Assembly: GCA_000702085.1 (NCBI GenBank)
Contig: JNKP01000001.1
Span: 124,001 to 188,000 of the forward strand
Length of the DNA stretch: 64,000 nt
Origin: Lachnospiraceae bacterium P6A3
GTDB taxonomy: Bacteria; Bacillota; Clostridia; Lachnospirales; Lachnospiraceae
Direction: 5' to 3'
Every line of letters starts with the position of its first letter. The stretch's first letter is position 1. Below the pieces are notes generated by a model that was not told the DNA's origin, ran no database searches, and worked only from the letters and a program-made list of their open reading frames with translations. A program made the position numbers and the translations under genes. Positions 60,647 to 64,000 of the stretch are shown in pieces.

Positions 60647-62220
60647 CATCCGAACAATTCTTTTTTCCTGTCTATCAGTTCGGGAAGACGGCTTATATAG
60701 TCTCCCACTTCTTTAAAATTCTCACATCTGGATATATCCATATGAAGCTCATCCCCCGAGCGGATAAGTTCGCCAAGACTCATATTACCCGGCTTTGTTA
60801 CGGCATCCGTATTTCCTGAAGGAACAACCTTCTTACTGATGGTGCCCGCACCGAACCCGAGAATGCTCTGAACTTCTTCCATCATTACAACATTGTACAG
60901 GCACTCTTTTCCGGGAAGAGCATAGCCTATGTTTTCAAAACCGCCGGACATGTCCTTTTGTCTGTACAGATAGTAAGGTTCAAGGCCGATTGATAAAGCG
61001 CAGTCCCTTGCCAGCTTTTGTATCTCTTCGGTATTTGTAAATGCTGAGTGACCGTTCTTTTCAATCCAATCACCGAGGAATGATGCTCTCTTAAGTGCAA
61101 GCGAATGAACCGTAAGAGAATCGGGTTTAAGTTCTTCGATCACTTCACAGGTATGCTTTACTTCATCCATGCCTTCCCCGGGAAGTCCGAGGATTATATC
61201 CATGTTGATATTATCAAAGCCGAGACTGCGGGCCAGTTTAAAAGCTTCTACCGTCTCATCCGCAGTGGCTTTTCTTCCGATGAGATCCAGAGTCTTTTGA
61301 TTAAAGGTCTGAGGATTGACGGATATCCTTGATATCCCGTGCTTTTTCAAAACCTTTAACTTATCTTCCGTGATGGAATCCGCTCTTCCGGCTTCAACCG
61401 TAAATTCAATCGATGGGCCGGTAAAATACACGTCTTCCGCCACAGAAATTATTCGGTCCAGCTGACGGGCATCAAGTGCCGTGGGAGTACCTCCTCCCAT
61501 ATATATGCTGTCGGGAGCTTTACCGGGGAAGATCTTCGAGCATGATTTCATCTCCTCAATAAGTGCCTGTACATAGGCTTCTCCGCCGTCTTTAAACGCT
61601 GCCAGCGGATATGCCGTAAAGGAACAGTACAGACATCTGCTGGGGCAAAAAGGGATTCCGATATAAACGGAATAACCTCCCGCATATCCTCTCCTGTCGC
61701 CTTTGCATCTGCTTTCGGAATGTTCGCATCCGCCGAGGACGTTTAGTTCGGATCTTGCTATATCCCATGACATATCGGCCTTTTCATCGGTCACAAGGTA
61801 TTCCGATCTGTAATACTCATCCGATTCTGATTTTCCTCTTCCCGCAAGAGCTGCTATAAATGCGGGCTTTGTGGGACGAACACCGTTCATCATTCCCCAT
61901 GGAAGGTCACGCCCGGTATCTTCTTTAAATACGGAATAGAGCTTTCTGCACAGTTCTTTTTTGTACGCGGTAAAATCATCCGGGGACGATGTTTTGGGCG
62001 TAAATACAAATCCGGTTCCCTTAAAAGAAACCAGAGCAGAGCCGTCATCCGAAACCTTAACGCTGAAAAAGTATCCGTTATTTTCAGCCTCGGCCTTAAC
62101 ATCTTCCCTGCTTTCGGGTACAACGGGCTTAATATCCAGTTTTGCATAAAATGACCGGAGAAGTGCCAGAACATCCATTAAAAACTTCTCCGGTTCTATA
62201 TATACATAAGTGTTATTCAT
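60646..62220 (-). CDS. hemZ: Oxygen-independent coproporphyrinogen III oxidase-like, HemZ
   Basis: The 524-residue radical SAM protein has an N-terminal region of about 165 residues typical of HemZ, the Cys triad CPSRCLYCSF preceded by YIGIPF, GGGTPTALD, and a C-terminal HemN-like domain. HemN-family enzymes decarboxylate coproporphyrinogen III; the function of HemZ itself in Clostridia is less sure. The gene order rel-MBL-hemZ-hisS-aspS is common in Clostridia, and here hemZ is separated from hisS by five genes. Confidence 0.88.
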   Translation of the reverse strand: MNNTYVYIEPEKFLMDVLALLRSFYAKLDIKPVVPESREDVKAEAENNGYFFSVKVSDDGSALVSFKGTGFVFTPKTSSPDDFTAYKKELCRKLYSVFKEDTGRDLPWGMMNGVRPTKPAFIAALAGRGKSESDEYYRSEYLVTDEKADMSWDIARSELNVLGGCEHSESRCKGDRRGYAGGYSVYIGIPFCPSRCLYCSFTAYPLAAFKDGGEAYVQALIEEMKSCSKIFPGKAPDSIYMGGGTPTALDARQLDRIISVAEDVYFTGPSIEFTVEAGRADSITEDKLKVLKKHGISRISVNPQTFNQKTLDLIGRKATADETVEAFKLARSLGFDNINMDIILGLPGEGMDEVKHTCEVIEELKPDSLTVHSLALKRASFLGDWIEKNGHSAFTNTEEIQKLARDCALSIGLEPYYLYRQKDMSGGFENIGYALPGKECLYNVVMMEEVQSILGFGAGTISKKVVPSGNTDAVTKPGNMSLGELIRSGDELHMDISRCENFKEVGDYISRLPELIDRKKELFG

Positions 62221-62224
62221 ATCT

Positions 62225-62644
62225 CTAACGAATTCTTCCGCTGCACCACTGACAATACGGTCCCCAGTTTCTGAACAGGTACCTTCCGCAGTGCGGGCAA
62301 TTATTTACCTTCATGACAAGGATGAGATAAAGAGACATTATAGCGGTGAAAACGGTTCCTATCGTAAATACCGCAAGAGCAGCCTTCGTAAGATCGGCGA
62401 ATAAAAGGATGATGAATACGAGATAAAACACGATGACAAATATGATCGTTCCCAGTATCCAGATAGTTCTGAGTGAGGAAAATTCTTCGGCTTTCAGGAT
62501 TTCCTCATGAAGTGTTTTTTCATCCTCCTCGCGTTGCTCTTTTGCAATAAGAACACGTTCATAGTCCGTTATCTCATGAAAACAAAAAGGACAGGTTGTA
62601 ATGTTATCACCCAACGATTCTTTGCATTTCGGACAATAGATCAT
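62225..62644 (-). CDS. Zinc-ribbon membrane protein with two ribbons
   Basis: The 139-residue protein has CPKC (4-7) and CPFC (18-21), a charged helix (30-55), two membrane helices (about 60-82 and 88-112), then a second ribbon (CPHC at about 116-119, CQWC at 131-134). Both ribbons would face the cytoplasm. The family is unknown to me. It lies 4 bp before hemZ and 21 bp after the MBL gene, so it is co-transcribed. Confidence 0.7.
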   Translation of the reverse strand: MIYCPKCKESLGDNITTCPFCFHEITDYERVLIAKEQREEDEKTLHEEILKAEEFSSLRTIWILGTIIFVIVFYLVFIILLFADLTKAALAVFTIGTVFTAIMSLYLILVMKVNNCPHCGRYLFRNWGPYCQWCSGRIR

Positions 62645-62665
62645 CGCAAGCCCTCCTTATATGTG

Positions 62666-63340
62666 TCACCAGACTTCATCAGTGAAAAAAGGATTGTACT
62701 TTTTCTCGTGGCCTATGGTCGTTGAAGCTCCATGACCGGGAAATACCTGTGTATCATCCGGAAGAGTGAAGAGTTTTTCTTCTATGCTCTTCGATAATGT
62801 CTGAGCACTTCCTCCTTTGAAATCCGTCCGTCCTACCGATTCCTGGAAAAGAGTGTCTCCGGAAATAAGGAATCCGCCTTCCTCTATATAGAACGATGTG
62901 CTTCCGGGAGTATGACCGGGTGTGAATATTACCTTGATCTTAATGCCTGCGATCTCAAGTTCCTGACCGTCTTCAAGCCATTCATTGGGGCGGACTGTCA
63001 TGGGGGTTCCCATCATCGCAGTCATATTAAAGGAAGAATCGGAAAGCATTTCCTTTTCGGCTTTGGGGGCATAGATCTTAACAGCTTCCTCCCCTCTGCT
63101 CTCCGCAAGTGCGGAAGCGGATGTGCGAAGATCCTGAGCACCCATAATGTGATCGAAATGACCGTGGGTAAGAAGGAGCGCGCGCACATGAAGTCCGGCA
63201 CCTTCTATGCGTCTTACGATCTCTTTGCCGGTATCGGGCGCATCAAAAACGATGCAATCCTTCTCTCCTTCTCTGTATGCGAAGTAACAGTTTGTCTGAA
63301 CGGCACCTATTACCATTCCGCCGATTTTTATTTTACCCAT
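62666..63340 (-). CDS. Metallo-beta-lactamase-fold hydrolase
   Basis: The 224-residue protein has the MBL metal motif THGHFDHIMG, later FTPGHTPGS, SGDTLFQESVGRTDF and FPGHGAST, as in the glyoxalase II-like YcbL group. It may cleave S-lactoylglutathione or a similar thioester. The ATG overlaps the rel stop by one base. The family is usual in this position in Clostridia. Confidence 0.88.
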   Translation of the reverse strand: MGKIKIGGMVIGAVQTNCYFAYREGEKDCIVFDAPDTGKEIVRRIEGAGLHVRALLLTHGHFDHIMGAQDLRTSASALAESRGEEAVKIYAPKAEKEMLSDSSFNMTAMMGTPMTVRPNEWLEDGQELEIAGIKIKVIFTPGHTPGSTSFYIEEGGFLISGDTLFQESVGRTDFKGGSAQTLSKSIEEKLFTLPDDTQVFPGHGASTTIGHEKKYNPFFTDEVW

Positions 63341-64000
63341 TATGCTCCTGCTCTTTCGATGTCTACAACGCCCTGCACGGAACGTATCTTGTCGCAGATG
63401 TTCTCGAGTTCATCGCGGCCGTGGATCTCAAACGTAAGCTGAATGGTCGCAATCTGCTGTTTGTTAACACGGGTATTTACACCGAGAAGCGAAATATTCT
63501 TCTCCGTAAATATTCTGGAGATATCGGCAAGAAGTCCGCTTCTGTCATTTGCATATATCCTGATATCGACTTCATAGCTTCCGGTTCCGGAATTGAGAGA
63601 TTCGGGAGCCCAAGAAGCTTCGATGAGTCTGGTTCTCTCATCTGCGGGAAGTGCAAGGATATTGATACAGTCGGTTCTGTGAATCGATATTCCTCTTCCT
63701 CTTGTTACGAATCCGACGATCTCATCACCGGGAACGGGTGAACAGCATTTTGAAAATCTTACCGACAGATCGGTGATTCCCCTTACGGTTATTCCGCCGT
63801 TGTTTCCTTTATTATGTCTGGTTGCGGCGTTCTGATTGGCTTCCGTAATCTGTGCGATGACCTCTTCATTGGAAAGAATCGTAGGATGATCTTTTTCATA
63901 AAGAGCTTCCAGTCTTCCGAGGACCTGGCCCTCTTTCAGGGCCCCTCTTCCGACAGCCGCCAAGATGGAATTCCAATCCTGGTAACAATACTTCGATGCG
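63340..64000 (-). CDS. rel: RelA/SpoT-family (p)ppGpp synthetase/hydrolase, C-terminal part
   Basis: The frame is open to the window edge and gives the last 219 residues of a bifunctional Rel protein. It includes SKYCYQDWNSILAAVGRG, the conserved-cysteine zinc-finger domain (FSKCCSPVPGDEIVGFVTRGRG ... HRTDC) and a C-terminal ACT domain (RSGLLADISRIFTEKNI). These parts bind the ribosome and sense uncharged tRNA; the synthetase and hydrolase domains lie outside the window. The upstream frame has no stop, so the gene begins beyond 64000. Confidence 0.92.
   Translation of the reverse strand, partial: ASKYCYQDWNSILAAVGRGALKEGQVLGRLEALYEKDHPTILSNEEVIAQITEANQNAATRHNKGNNGGITVRGITDLSVRFSKCCSPVPGDEIVGFVTRGRGISIHRTDCINILALPADERTRLIEASWAPESLNSGTGSYEVDIRIYANDRSGLLADISRIFTEKNISLLGVNTRVNKQQIATIQLTFEIHGRDELENICDKIRSVQGVVDIERAGA

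Overview
The window comes from a Gram-positive, anaerobic, plant-fibre-degrading member of the Clostridia, most likely a motile Butyrivibrio-like Lachnospiraceae. This is inferred from gene content and order: priA-def-fmt-rsmB-rlmN-prpC-prkC-rsgA, the rel ... hemZ ... hisS-aspS neighbourhood, a fused SecDF, a GH51 arabinofuranosidase beside a GH120-type beta-xylosidase, a CE2 esterase, pseudaminic acid genes (usually flagellin glycosylation), an indolepyruvate:ferredoxin oxidoreductase and three diguanylate cyclases. No rRNA, tRNA, insertion sequence, prophage or CRISPR array was seen. Almost every base is coding, mostly on the minus strand.

Layout. 1-2054 (+): end of a pseudaminic acid cluster (pseI, a tiny EF-hand protein, a formyltransferase), meeting head-on a long minus operon (11941 to 2074) of alpha/beta hydrolase, membrane-anchored MurF-like ligase, small membrane protein, ddl, CE2 esterase, phosphohexomutase, membrane-anchored clostripain-family peptidase and pseF. 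11942-12630: an intergenic array of nine units with a 73-bp period, whose unit ends are inverted repeats that covary; it lies between the hydrolase and a small Cys-rich protein gene. 12988-17821: a membrane diguanylate cyclase, then GH51 and GH120 genes. 17867-27767: the priA to rsgA translation and signalling operon. 28031-36037: recJ, secDF, a CorC-type transporter flanked by two long hairpins, an SPFH protein and its zinc-ribbon partner. 36229-37390: remains of an O-acetylation locus in which an MBOAT start is joined to a DHHW/AlgX-like end. 37451-41719: zinc-ribbon protein, polysaccharide deacetylase, diguanylate cyclase and an orphan trpD. 41873-43848 (+): a PadR-DUF1700-DUF4097 envelope-stress-type operon with a clear self-operator. 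43917-55389: hisS-aspS-PPTase-ABC exporter, then iorA-iorB-paaK-ACT, then a second ABC exporter half. 55500-60611: a PAP2-like protein lacking its histidines, a zinc-ribbon membrane protein, an amino acid ABC importer and a GGEEF protein. 60646-64000: hemZ, a zinc-ribbon membrane protein, an MBL hydrolase and the C-terminus of Rel.

The genes mostly serve the cell surface (wall precursors, glycan building and trimming, flagellar sugar, Sec export), translation (deformylation, formylation, rRNA methylation, tRNA charging) and signalling (Ser/Thr phosphorylation, c-di-GMP, (p)ppGpp). The observations most worth a second look are the 73-bp covarying array, the two halves of an apparent heterodimeric ABC exporter separated by a four-gene arylpyruvate cassette, the MBOAT-DHHW deletion scar, and the PAP2-fold protein with His-to-Asn changes. 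Several starts were moved inward from the longest reading frame because a ribosome binding site supports the later codon; this is said in each entry.
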